Source of the DNA: Bacteroidota bacterium
Lineage (GTDB): Bacteria > Bacteroidota > Bacteroidia > AKYH767-A > OLB10
NCBI GenBank assembly: GCA_016714535.1
Contig: JADKDR010000019.1
Location: 67,060 to 131,059, forward strand
Direction of reading: 5' to 3'
Length of the DNA: 64,000 nt
In this document: piece after piece, positions 55,872 through 64,000 of the stretch
How the letters are laid out: the number at the start of each line of letters is the position of its first letter
How positions within the stretch are numbered: position 1 is the first letter of the stretch
The notes under the pieces: model-generated
The model's database searches: none
The model's input: the letters and a program-made list of their open reading frames with translations, nothing else
Told to the model about the DNA's origin: nothing
Translations under genes and position numbers: made by a program

Positions 55872-57377
55872 TTACAGTGTAAGTAGTTGTATCAAAACCC
55901 CAATAGAATACGAACCATCGGCTTGAGAAAAAGTGTAACGGCCAGTACTTGCTTCCGTTATTTTTATTCCCGAAATATTTGCCTCGCTGCTATCTTGTAC
56001 ATTATTTTGATTCACATCTGCAAGTAATTTACCCGTAATGCGGTTTGAAGGGGATAGTTTTACTACCCAATAATCAAGGATTCCATTGCTATTTTCTGTT
56101 TTGTCACCGGAGATATTTGAATATGAATATCCTCCCAAAACGTAACCTCCATCGGGTGTGGGGGTAATAGAATTTAACCAGTCCTGAGCACTTCCGCCAA
56201 TCGTATTTTGCCAAATAATATTACCTATGCTATCAATTTTTACTACCCAATAATCATAAGTTCCATTGCTATTTTCTGTTTTGTCACCGGAGATATTTGA
56301 GGATGAACCTCCTCCCAAAACGTAACCTCCATCGGGTGAGGATGTAATGGAATATAACCAATCACCGTCAATCCCCCCAATGGTATTTTGCCATACAATA
56401 GCACCAAGGCTGTCAATTTTTACTACCCAATAATCATAAGTTCCATTGCTATTTTCTGTTTTGTCACCGGAGATATTTGAGGATGAACCTCCTCCCAAAA
56501 CGTAACCTCCATCGGGTGTGGGGGTAATGGAATTTAAGTAGTCATTGTTACTCCCCCCAATGGTATTTTGCCATACAATAGCACCAAGGCTGTCAATTTT
56601 TACTACCCAATAATCATAACCACCATTGCTGTTTTCTGTTTTGTCACCGGAGATATTTGAATTTGACCATCCTCCCAAAACGTAACCTCCATCGGGTGTG
56701 GGGGCAATGGAATATAATTGGTCCTCGCCATTCCCCCCAATGGTATTTTGCCAAACAATAGCACCAAGGTTGTCAATTTTTACTACCCAATAATCAGAAC
56801 TTCCATTGCTATTTTCTGTTTTGTCACCGGAGATATTTGAGTATGACCATCCTCCCAAAACGTAACCTCCATCGGGTGAGGAGGTAATAGAATATAAGTA
56901 GTCATCGCCACCCCCCCCAATGGTATTTTGCCATACAATATTACCAAGGCTGTCAATTTTTACTACCCAATAATCTGCAACTCCATTACTATTTTCGGTT
57001 TTATCTCCGGAGATATTTGAGTATGAATATCCTCCCAAAACGTAACCTCCATCGGGTGAGGAGGTAATGGAACATAATCTGTCATCGTTATTCCCTCCAA
57101 TAGTATTTTGCCATACAATAGCACCCAGGCTGTCAATTTTTACAACCCAATAGTCAACGCCTCCAATGCTATTTTCTGTTTTGTCACCGGAGATATTTGA
57201 GTGTGAATATCCTCCCAAAATATAACCTCCATCGGGTGCGGGGGTAATGGAATATAACTGGTCCCAGTTATTACCTCCAATGGTGTTTTGCCATTGAATA
57301 TCGTATTGGGTGTTTTGCGCATTGCAAAAAAATGAAGTGAGTAAAAAAATAAATGTGGAAAGTAGTTTTAGTTTCAT
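55872..57377 (-). CDS. Seven-repeat propeller T9SS cargo, N-terminal part (frameshifted)
   Basis: The start is set at MKLKLLSTFIFLLTSFFCNAQ, a signal peptide; the frame upstream to 57563 is not protein-like. Seven 60-residue repeats follow (WQNTIGGxxxDxLYSITPTP, DGGYVLGGxSxSNISGDKTE, NSNGxYDYWVVKIDSLGAIV). After them come SNRITGKLLADVNQNNVQDS and SGIKITEASTGRYTFSQADG, a SdrD/CNA-B-like carboxypeptidase-regulatory-type module, where the frame is lost at SIGVLIQLL. The seven repeats would suit a seven-bladed propeller. The sorting domain is in the 54280-55806 frame. Confidence 0.82.
   Translation of the reverse strand: MKLKLLSTFIFLLTSFFCNAQNTQYDIQWQNTIGGNNWDQLYSITPAPDGGYILGGYSHSNISGDKTENSIGGVDYWVVKIDSLGAIVWQNTIGGNNDDRLCSITSSPDGGYVLGGYSYSNISGDKTENSNGVADYWVVKIDSLGNIVWQNTIGGGGDDYLYSITSSPDGGYVLGGWSYSNISGDKTENSNGSSDYWVVKIDNLGAIVWQNTIGGNGEDQLYSIAPTPDGGYVLGGWSNSNISGDKTENSNGGYDYWVVKIDSLGAIVWQNTIGGSNNDYLNSITPTPDGGYVLGGGSSSNISGDKTENSNGTYDYWVVKIDSLGAIVWQNTIGGIDGDWLYSITSSPDGGYVLGGGSSSNISGDKTENSNGTYDYWVVKIDSIGNIIWQNTIGGSAQDWLNSITPTPDGGYVLGGYSYSNISGDKTENSNGILDYWVVKLSPSNRITGKLLADVNQNNVQDSSEANISGIKITEASTGRYTFSQADGSYSIGVLIQLLTL
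56058..57317. repeat. Seven 180-bp tandem coding repeats
   Basis: The motif around TTTACTACCCAATAATC recurs with an exact 180-base period at 56058, 56238, 56418, 56598, 56778, 56958 and 57138. Most of each unit is identical between neighbours; changes cluster at the variable loop after NSNG and at the DxLYSI site. It is a recent in-frame amplification, and its copy number is open to change by slippage or recombination. Confidence 0.9.
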
Positions 57378-57617
57378 TATGACTCGTATTAAAATTTTGC
57401 TTGTAATGCATGGCAAATCTAACAAATTATTTGAATGGTTGGTGGTTTTTTCTAATGGCTTTGATGGTGTCTGTGAACTTCCAAATGCATTATGTGATAG
57501 CAACTTCGCTTTACAATAAAATACAAAATTATATAATTTAAACAATACATCTCGCCATCGCATGTAGGCTAACCCCTTGTATACTATACCCGTATTAGTT
57601 TAATAGCGATGTTGCAC

Positions 57618-58693
57618 TTAAAAAGTCACTTTCGAAAACTTTTGTCCATCAAACTGCAAAATAGCTTCGCCATTGCAAACAAACCATAGTTTGCCCTTTT
57701 TGTCTTTATAAATAACATAAACCGAATTGCCCGTTAGTCCGTGTTTCGTTGTGTAATTAGTCAGATTAGTACCATCATACTTCCATACTCCGGCATCAAC
57801 GGTTTCAATCCAGAAATAGCCTTCTTCGTCTTGATTAATTGCAAACACTCCGGCAATCGAACCAAGATTATCAACTAATTTTTTTTGCTTGAGAAATTCG
57901 TAATTGGTCAGATTTTTTTCCTCGGTAATATTGCGAAGCGCCTTTCCATCATAGCAATATAACCCACTCCCGTTGATGCCAAACCATAACAAATCATTTT
58001 TGTCTTGAAAGATACAACGCACCGCAAGGCCGGCTAAATCTTTGTCATCAATAAATGAAAAGGTAGAACCATCATATACACAAACCCCCTTTTCCTGTGT
58101 TCCAAACCAAACCCTACCCGACTTGTCGACTGCGGTGCAGTACATTTGGTAAGAACCTGCACTGCTATTTGAAGGCGGTGTATAGTAAGAAGGTTGTATG
58201 TTAAAATTTGTAAATGATTTGTCATCGTAAAAGCAAATTCCATTCAGGTGGCCAAAAAATAATCCTCCCTTGGTATATCGATTTGTCCATACTTTGCATC
58301 TTTTATAGCTTCGGTATGATTGGTAAATATGCTGCCATCAAAACTGCATATACCATCGCGGGTTACAAACTAAAATATTCCATTTATGTCCTCTTTATGC
58401 CCCACACAAATTTGCCGTACAAGCCATCCTTCATGGTAATATGGATGATGGTATTTCCATCGTAACGATAAACTCCCCCCACCATTGCCTGCAAACCAAT
58501 AAATGGAATCATTATCCTGCAAAATGCAGTCGAGGTCTGTTCCCATAGCGGATACCGTATCGCCAATACCAAAGGTTTTGGCATGTTCAACAATATCTTT
58601 AATTTCCCTATCAACTTGTGCATTACAAGAAGTAAATGCAGATAGAGTTAAAGTAATTACAATGGGAGCATTTATAGACTTGGTTACTTTCAT
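57618..58693 (-). pseudogene. Decayed propeller lipoprotein (two-component-regulator-propeller type)
   Basis: The N-terminus MKVTKSINAPIVITLTLSAF with a TSC lipobox-like cysteine is at 58693. Fragments in several frames then join as FAGNGGGVYRYDGN, DGLYGKFVWGIK, NGIF-(stop)-FVTRDGICSFDG, GGLFFGHLNGICFY and SAGSYQMYCTAVDKSGRVWF, continuing to 57618 as WFGTQEKGVCVYDGSTFSF. The blades fit the two-component-regulator propeller. Lesions are an extra C in the C6 run at 58475-58480, a missing A at 58394-58396, a TAG where TGG is expected (58370-58372) and a missing A at 58270-58271. It is either a true pseudogene or a low-quality stretch. Confidence 0.78.
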
Positions 58694-58734
58694 TATTTCT
58701 ATTTAGTGCTAAAGTTATTTTCGCATCAAAAAAA

Positions 58735-59251
58735 ATGCAGCATCATATCAAGTTTTTTACTGCAACTATTTTATATTGGCAAAAACTTTTACAACCCGAC
58801 AAATACAAACAAATTATTATAGACAACAAGGAATTTTTGGTTGATAATAATCGCGTTTGGATTTATGGCTTTGTAATCATGCCAAATCATATTCATCTAT
58901 TGTGGAGGATGCGAGAAACTTTCGAAGAAAAAATATTCAACGAGATTTTTTAAAATTTACAGCACAAAAATAAAATTTGATTTGCTAGAAAATCATCCCC
59001 AAGTATTATCACACTTTAAATCCACTCAAAACGATCGTGAGTATCAGTTTTGGGAACGGAGAGCCTATTCGTCAACAATATATAATAGGGTAGAATTAGG
59101 ACAAAAATTAAATTATATGCATAACAATCCGCTTGTTGGTAAATGGAAACTGGCTGAAAGTCCTGATTTGTACTTTTATTCAAGTGCAAAATTCTATTTG
59201 TTAAGCGATTCTACGTCTAATTTTCTTACACATTATACAGAGCATATATAA
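58735..59251 (+). pseudogene. REP-associated tyrosine transposase (RAYT/Y1), frameshifted
   Basis: Y1_Tnp family protein of about 172 residues when repaired. VWIYGFVIMPNHIHLLWRM holds the HUH-type His-x-His, and LNYMHNNPLVGKWKLAESPD is the conserved C-terminal block. One A must be added at the A6 run 58928-58933 and one at the A5 run 58966-58970 to read EEKNIQRDFLKFTAQK and KIKFDLLENHPQ. Such enzymes act at REP hairpins, and such hairpins lie directly downstream. With both breaks the gene is probably inactive as written. Confidence 0.85.
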
Positions 59252-59252
59252 A

Positions 59253-59365
59253 TTATCGAATCAAATTCGATAAGTGATTGGTGAAAACACCAACCACAGG
59301 CAGCACTTGAAGTCGATAAGTGGTTTGTGAAAACACCAACCATAGGCAGCAGTCGTAGTCGATAT
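59253..59365. repeat. REP/BIME hairpin cluster next to the RAYT gene
   Basis: A perfect hairpin, TTATCGAAT CAA ATTCGATAA (59253-59273), is followed by two copies, 46 bases apart, of a 37-base unit with GATAAGTG, TTGGTG-AAAA-CACCAA (59278-59293) and CACAGGCAGCA. The second copy differs at three or four positions. Each end carries a TCGATA-type word. This is the expected substrate layout for the adjacent transposase. Confidence 0.8.
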
Positions 59366-59678
59366 CTGCAAACTGAAAAAACCGGAAGCTAATATCCTGC
59401 TTTGATAATACTTGCTTCCACTTCAGATCTGGCTTTGCATTGCAGTTACAGCCCTGATAGCCTGCCTTTCTTTTGAAACAATTTATACAAAAAAGACCAA
59501 AATGTTCTTCCTATTCAAACCTTGCTGATATGCTCCACATAATTTTCGGATTACCCATTTGAAAAAGTTATATCCCGGTATCAAACAATTGTCAATTAGA
59601 CGAAAAATCTATCAAATAAAAATCTACTTTCGTGGGTGATTAATTAATATTGGTTTACGAATAATATTTAGCTTAAAT
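59366..59678. other. Spacer without a recognised gene
   Basis: About 310 bases of AT-rich sequence between the REP cluster and the LuxR-type regulator gene. Nothing else is recognised; a TACTTTCG word near 59625 is a possible weak promoter box. Confidence 0.5.
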
Positions 59679-60773
59679 ATGTTAGAGTTAAATTTTCAGG
59701 AATTATCAAAAATCAATTGCATTCGCATTTGTGACCTATGCGCATGTTTTTCGGGTGCTACCTTTATATGGCTGATGTTGTTTTATGCAAAACGAAAATT
59801 TAAATCAGATATTAATTATTCGGGGCTCATAATGATATCGTTTGCTTATATTCTCTGGGGCTCAATGGACCTAATCAGGATATTAAGTGTCCTTTCAGCA
59901 GGAGCTTTTAACCTTGTTACCAATACCTTTTCTGCTTATAATAACGCCTTCTTTCTGGCTTCGCTCCCATTCTTTGAACCCAATGTTAAGTTATTCAAAA
60001 ACAGGATCCCCATATATAAAAAACCATCTGTTTGGGCGCTCAATATTCTCTTATTTAACGTACTTATCGTAATTTTTTATTCTTTGACCTGGGGCGAAGT
60101 TTCTACTTCGAAAGCCATAATCAGAAATTTTGACGTGGCATATTCAGCAATAACATTCTTATTGCTTGGCATTGTTATGACAAATTCTTTTGTGGTGAAC
60201 AAGCAACACTACTTTGCCATAATGAGTGTGCTATTGACCTTAACACTTATTCTAACTCAACTTGCTTTCTCCACTATATTTGCAATTCAGCATTATGATA
60301 TTATCAGTGTTACTTCGCTCGCATCACATTCCATTTTGCTTATTCTTCTTATCATAATGGCTAAAAACAGATTTGAATTTCAAAATGAATTAATATATAC
60401 CGACAATGTTGAGAAGCTAAAAAATCTTGAAACGGAATTGAAATCTAAAATTCGAATATTAGATGATGAAAATGCCGAGTTAAAAGTCATAATTACCAGT
60501 ATGAATGAGGACATAAAATCGCTTCAAACAGAAAAATCGAGTCATATGTCCATCATAAATCTCAAATCTTTATCGGACCGCGAAATAGAGATTTTAAGAA
60601 ACATAAATAAAAGCTACTTCGAAATAGGGGAACTTCTTTTCATAACGCGCGATACCGTTATTAGCCATAAGAAGAATATCGAAACAAAACTAGGAATTTC
60701 AGGAAAAGAAAGCCTACTACGCGTTGCTATTGACAACGGTTTAATTCCGGCTGAAAACATTTCATTCAAGTAA
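59679..60773 (+). CDS. Membrane-anchored LuxR-type regulator
   Basis: A 364-residue protein. Seven hydrophobic segments fill residues about 20-230 (ATFIWLMLFYAK, LIMISFAYILWGSM, SAITFLLLGIVMTNSF, HSILLILLIIMAKN). A charged coiled-coil follows at about 235-292 (KLKNLETELKSKIRI). It ends in a LuxR/GerE helix-turn-helix at about 295-355: LSDREIEILRNINKSYFEIG, TRDTVISHKKNIETKL. It should sense a membrane or extracellular cue and control transcription by dimerisation; no ligand-binding site is recognisable. The adjacent T9SS protein gene (61006) is a plausible target, but this is inference. Confidence 0.85.
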   Translation: MLELNFQELSKINCIRICDLCACFSGATFIWLMLFYAKRKFKSDINYSGLIMISFAYILWGSMDLIRILSVLSAGAFNLVTNTFSAYNNAFFLASLPFFEPNVKLFKNRIPIYKKPSVWALNILLFNVLIVIFYSLTWGEVSTSKAIIRNFDVAYSAITFLLLGIVMTNSFVVNKQHYFAIMSVLLTLTLILTQLAFSTIFAIQHYDIISVTSLASHSILLILLIIMAKNRFEFQNELIYTDNVEKLKNLETELKSKIRILDDENAELKVIITSMNEDIKSLQTEKSSHMSIINLKSLSDREIEILRNINKSYFEIGELLFITRDTVISHKKNIETKLGISGKESLLRVAIDNGLIPAENISFK

Positions 60774-60968
60774 ATATTGCGAGGGAAATTTAACCTAAAA
60801 TTGTATATCTGATTGAGAATCAGAATTATATCTTGCCTAATCTGGTTACGCCCATCATAAAAGTTCTTCATAAAACAAATCCTTTAGCTGTGGTTAACCG
60901 CTGTAGTGATAAAATTTCACCATAGAAAAACACCACCCTCTCACTATGCTAAGAAATATTTATATATA

Positions 60969-60976
60969 TATGTTTG
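60969..60976 (+). promoter_or_regulatory. Possible promoter -7 box of the P-domain protein gene
   Basis: TATGTTTG is a perfect TAnnTTTG at 30 bases before the ATG at 61006. No -33 TTG is seen upstream, so activation by another factor such as the neighbouring LuxR-type protein is possible. Confidence 0.38.
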
Positions 60977-61005
60977 GGTAATTTAAATCCATAAACGGCA
61001 TAATT

Positions 61006-62745
61006 ATGAAAAATAAATTACTAAAATTTCCTGCATTAAAGCTGTTTATCCTTTCAATAACTGAGACAGCTTTTAGAATCCGGTTCAAATTCCTTATTGC
61101 GCTATGCGTTCTTTTGGTTTTAAGTGGAATGATCAGTCAAGGACAAGTATTTACCAACAACGTGCCATCGGGATGCAATACCTGGGATTCGCAGAACACT
61201 TATGCAGCACCAGGGTTACAAAAACAGATTGTGGTTTCGGGATTGGCTACTCCACTTGGCACCGGTATGGGACAGGTGGTGCTTAATCAGGTGAATCTTG
61301 AACTAGGTTCTTCAACTTGTACCGGTAATCTAAGCAGCTATTATGTAAGATTAGTATCCCCAGCAGGTACAATTATTCAACTGGTAGGCCCATTTTGTAC
61401 TACCTCAACCAGCCAATGGTTAAAAATCAAATTGAGAGATCATTCTTCTCTTGAGCCAGTAAAATCTTATACCTCTGGAGTGCAGCAAAACTATTGGCCA
61501 TGGAGTATTGGCTATTATCGTACTAATGTTGCCAATGCCTACTCTGCATTAAATGGAGAGAATCCAAATGGAACCTGGACACTCCAAATAGCCGAAGCTA
61601 CAACATCTGAGGTTTCATTTACGAAGGTTGAACTTGTTTTTGGACCTCCTATTCCTGTTACCGATATCACCAATTCAACTGTTAATGATTATTGTTCAGG
61701 TTCACAGTGTATTGAGGCAAATGGCGTTTATATTGGCACCAACAACAGTTATTCTCCTAACGACCCCGTCTACCCGGCAGATGCTAATGGCTATGTTGGG
61801 GCTTGTTCGTGGAATGGCGCTAACAATAACAGTGCTTGGTTTTCATTTGTAGCCAATGCAACCACAGCCTACATTTCGCTTAGCGGCATCACAAATAATC
61901 CTCCCGGAGGAAGCGATACACAACCGATAGTTGTAACCCGGAATGGTGGATGTGGTGGCACCGGATCATGGACCGTTCCAACAGGAGGTTGTCCGGATGA
62001 TGTACCGCTTAATAATGGTGCTTATGTTACTGCCAACGGAGGTGGAAGCAGCGCATCCAATGTTTATTTTAATGGTATCAGCGCAAATTGCGAGTTTAAT
62101 TTATCAGGACTCACAATTGGCAATACTTACTATTTGCTAATTGATGGTAATGGCGGTATTCCATCTACTTTTTATATCGTAATGCAGAGCGGTGGACTTC
62201 CTTGTACTTCACCTCTAGGGGTTGAATTTTTCAATTTTAAAGCTGAGAAGTACGAGGATGATAAAGCGATTCTTAAATGGAGCACATTAAACGAATTCAA
62301 TTGCAATTACTTTGAGGTTCAACGGTCAAATAACGGAACACATTTTAATAAGATTGGAACAATTAAAGGTGCAGGAAACTCCAGTCACACAATAAATTAT
62401 TCATTTATTGATCCTTCTCCACTTCAAAGCATTAACTTTTATAGATTAAAACAAGTGGACATAAATGAAAACTTTAATTTCTCGAATATTGTTTCTTTAA
62501 AAGCCGAAAACTACAACAACATTATTGCTTATTATAATTACGAAAGCGATAATATTATTATAACAAATCTCATGTCAAAAGGTCAAAAGAAAATTAGAAT
62601 CTTTGATTGCACTGGCAAATTGCTAACCACCCAAACTCTTTCTGATAATTCAGTAGCTTTTGATATGATAGACTTTGCTCATGGAGTATATTTTGTTTCA
62701 ATTGAAGAAAACAATTCAATAGCAAAATTCAAAATATGCAAATGA
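61006..62745 (+). CDS. P-domain-like T9SS-secreted protein
   Basis: A 579-residue exported protein with a long N-terminus and a hydrophobic segment at about 28-46 (FKFLIALCVLLVLSGM). Residues about 50-210 resemble the beta-sandwich P/Homo B domain of proprotein convertases (FTNNVPSGCNT, NLELGSSTCTGNLSSYYVRL, GENPNGTWTLQIAE). A cysteine-bearing sandwich follows (220-400), then a Bacteroidota fibronectin-like region (LGVEFFNFKAEKYED, YFEVQRSNNG, FYRLKQVDINEN) and a T9SS sorting domain ending AKFKICK. No protease domain is present, so the P domain stands without its usual partner. The function is probably structural or adhesive. Confidence 0.82.
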   Translation: MKNKLLKFPALKLFILSITETAFRIRFKFLIALCVLLVLSGMISQGQVFTNNVPSGCNTWDSQNTYAAPGLQKQIVVSGLATPLGTGMGQVVLNQVNLELGSSTCTGNLSSYYVRLVSPAGTIIQLVGPFCTTSTSQWLKIKLRDHSSLEPVKSYTSGVQQNYWPWSIGYYRTNVANAYSALNGENPNGTWTLQIAEATTSEVSFTKVELVFGPPIPVTDITNSTVNDYCSGSQCIEANGVYIGTNNSYSPNDPVYPADANGYVGACSWNGANNNSAWFSFVANATTAYISLSGITNNPPGGSDTQPIVVTRNGGCGGTGSWTVPTGGCPDDVPLNNGAYVTANGGGSSASNVYFNGISANCEFNLSGLTIGNTYYLLIDGNGGIPSTFYIVMQSGGLPCTSPLGVEFFNFKAEKYEDDKAILKWSTLNEFNCNYFEVQRSNNGTHFNKIGTIKGAGNSSHTINYSFIDPSPLQSINFYRLKQVDINENFNFSNIVSLKAENYNNIIAYYNYESDNIIITNLMSKGQKKIRIFDCTGKLLTTQTLSDNSVAFDMIDFAHGVYFVSIEENNSIAKFKICK

Positions 62746-62933
62746 AAACTCAACAATGAACAATAAAAAGCTAAGTTTAAAAACATATAAAAAGCATACA
62801 GCAGAATAACTGAATTAACTTAGATAAATCTTTCAATGTGAATCATTTGCTTTTTAAGAGTCTTGTGCCCTTCTTTCTTTTAATATGCAAACCTTTGTGA
62901 CTTCAGCCACAAAAGTATATTCCCATTTTTTTT

Positions 62934-62963
62934 ACAAAAAAAGGTTACCTTAAATGATAACCT
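62934..62963 (-). terminator. Rho-independent terminator, likely of a lost tRNA gene
   Basis: On the minus strand, AGGTTA and TAACCT (62942-62947 with 62958-62963) form a stem with a ten-base loop and are followed by a run of seven T. It lies directly downstream of a tRNA-3'-end-like sequence, so it most likely once ended that transcript. Confidence 0.7.
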
Positions 62964-62970
62964 CTTGTTT

Positions 62971-62994
62971 GCGGTAGGGACAGGACTCGAACCC
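62971..62994 (-). other. tRNA 3'-end-like remnant
   Basis: The minus strand reads GGGTTCGAGTCC, then TGTCCCTACCGC, as in a T-arm plus acceptor end. The T-stem partner (AAGGG for expected ACAGG) and the upstream D and anticodon arms do not fit, so no complete tRNA is present. Direct copies of GACAGG at 62979-62984 and 63013-63018 frame the insert. It may be the scar of an element that entered a tRNA gene. Confidence 0.42.
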
Positions 62995-63041
62995 TTCTCG
63001 CCTGAAGCGAGATGACAGGCTTGTGCTTAGGGTTTGCTGAA

Positions 63042-63061
63042 AATATTGAATGCTCAATATT
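63042..63061. repeat. Perfect hairpin upstream of transposase gene
   Basis: AATATTGA/TCAATATT, eight base pairs around ATGC, 45 bases before the transposase start. It may be part of the insertion sequence's end or a regulator of its expression. Confidence 0.5.
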
Positions 63062-63106
63062 ATCAATAATTTTGCAGCTATCAACAAAAAACATCTGCAA
63101 AGCAAA

Positions 63107-64000
63107 ATGGCAAAAGCATCAAAAACGCGTGCATCCAAGCAAGCCTATATTAGCACGACACAGTTAAGTTTAGACGGATTTGAAACCCCTTTTTCGCAAA
63201 AGTTAAACCCCAAAAACCGATGGGTAATTCTTGCCCATCGCATCCCATGGATAAGTTAGTCAAACTATATCAACAACAACTTAACAATCACCCAAATGGA
63301 GCCAGCTCCATAAATCCACGAGTTGCAATAGGTGCAGTAATCATAAAACACATATGCGAATTAACAGACAGAGCAACCATACACCAGATACAAGAGAACA
63401 TGTATATGCAATACTTCATTGGCTACAGCAGTTTTAGCAATGAAGAACCATTCGATGCATCACTCTTTGTTAGCATCCGTATGCGCTTAAACTTTGATTT
63501 AGTGGGCAAAATGAACGAGATGATATTAGACCTTGGAAGCCCCAAAGCTGCAACAACAGACAGCTACAGCAGCGAAACCACAGACGAAAAAGACAAAGAA
63601 AAGCCAACAGAAACTAATGCAAACACACCCACACATAGCGGCACAATGATTACAGATGCCACCGCAGCACCACAAGATATAAGCTATCCAACCGACTTGA
63701 ACTTACTCAACGATGCACGCGAAAAGGCCGAAAAAATAATTGACATACTCCATGCCCATACAATGGAAGATGAAAAGCCACCCACCTACCGCAAAACAGC
63801 ACGAAAGATATATTTGAAAACAGCACAAAAGAAAACCAAAACAACCAAAGAAATACGAAAAGCCATACGCAAGCAACTCAACTTTTTGCACCGCGACATT
63901 CAAATAATACACAAACAACTAGACCAACTTGAACACATACCACTTGCAAAAAAAACATACAAATACCTCTTGGTAATACAAACCCTGACGACCAACAAAA
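63107..64000 (+). pseudogene. IS5/IS1182-like transposase, frameshifted, runs off the window
   Basis: MAKASKTRASKQAYISTTQL and GFETPFSQKLNPKNRWVILA match the start of these transposases. The frame breaks at HRIPW; adding one G to the GG at 63249-63250 gives PWDKLVKLYQQQ and continues uninterrupted to the last base of the window. The continuation holds the InsH/DUF772 block (INPRVAIGAVIIKHICELTD, YFIGYSSFSNEEPFDASLF) and a coiled-coil rich part (KTARKIYLKTAQKKTKTTKE). The right end of the element and the catalytic DDE core lie outside. The break may be real or a sequencing error. Confidence 0.82.

Noticed and set aside
56058..57317. Seven regularly spaced repeats considered as a CRISPR-like array
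   Set aside because: The 180-base units are in frame within a protein gene and lack short repeats with unique spacers; no cas gene is present.
54280..57377. Two independent T9SS proteins in tandem
   Set aside because: The downstream frame reads without a stop back into the upstream module, has no signal peptide, and one base joins them.
5375..62963. Other AT-rich hairpins, for example at 45710-45745 and 60812-60828
   Set aside because: Short or imperfect stems without a T-run, so not called terminators.
62971..63040. A complete tRNA, possibly with a UCA anticodon (loop CTTCAGG)
   Set aside because: The T-stem does not pair and only four bases lie between the anticodon stem and the T-loop, so no cloverleaf can form; the D-arm is also missing.

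Overview
The window looks like a chromosomal segment of an AT-rich member of the Bacteroidota, probably free-living or from an environmental metagenome. Four things point there. (1) At least nine large exported proteins end in a type IX secretion (T9SS) type A sorting domain. (2) Several genes carry the Bacteroidota promoter pattern TTG-N(16-19)-TAnnTTTG instead of a -35/-10 pair. (3) Shine-Dalgarno sequences are mostly absent. (4) Typical Bacteroidota families are present (DUF4407, WbqC, PorV/PorQ-like, HHH outer-membrane barrel). The order cannot be fixed from the sequence alone.

Layout. 1-7.7 kb: two T9SS cargo proteins, a 1766-residue modular adhesin-like protein and a kelch/PKD protein. 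7.7-15 kb (minus strand): a fused double D-Ala-D-Ala ligase-like gene broken by a frameshift, phytoene synthase, a T9SS reprolysin-like metalloprotease and a small lipoprotein, with a repeat-bearing spacer. 15-19.3 kb: a topoisomerase IV parE-parC pair. 19.3-27 kb: a WbqC protein, a beta-propeller T9SS protein, an MBOAT/SGNH acyl-transfer pair, an M19 dipeptidase and a peptidoglycan-binding CHAP hydrolase. 27-38.8 kb: DUF4407 membrane protein, SLOG-like protein, SDR protein, FG-GAP T9SS protein, broken nitroreductase and broken serine hydrolase, lipoproteins, and a T9SS serine hydrolase; a decayed REP-associated transposase lies here between hairpin repeats. 38.8-47 kb: GH38 alpha-mannosidase-like enzyme, YjbR protein, a 947-residue protein with two TIR/deoxyribosyltransferase-like modules, and a VOC-DUF1801-DUF2200 cluster whose last gene is dead. 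47-50.5 kb: a purE-PorV/Q-like-HHH barrel operon. 50.6-58.7 kb: a BNR-repeat T9SS protein, a T9SS protein with seven nearly identical 180-bp repeats, and a decayed propeller lipoprotein. 58.7-64 kb: a RAYT transposase with its REP hairpins, a membrane-anchored LuxR-type regulator beside another T9SS protein, a tRNA-3'-end-like remnant with a terminator, and an IS5/IS1182-like transposase running off the end.

The window is dominated by surface and secretion biology: cargo proteins with adhesive or propeller modules, an outer-membrane barrel operon, cell-wall enzymes and a polymer acylation pair. Much of the remainder is single-gene housekeeping.

The most striking cross-cutting observation is that nine genes are broken by one-base indels. 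Most are repaired by adding one base to a short homopolymer, usually A. Three in-frame nonsense codons occur in two of these genes. This is either an assembly or sequencing artefact, ongoing gene decay with insertion sequences and REPs, or slippage-tolerated expression. Read-level data would separate these. The best candidate for undescribed biology is the 947-residue double-module protein at 42862-45705; no complete new system can be proven from sequence alone.
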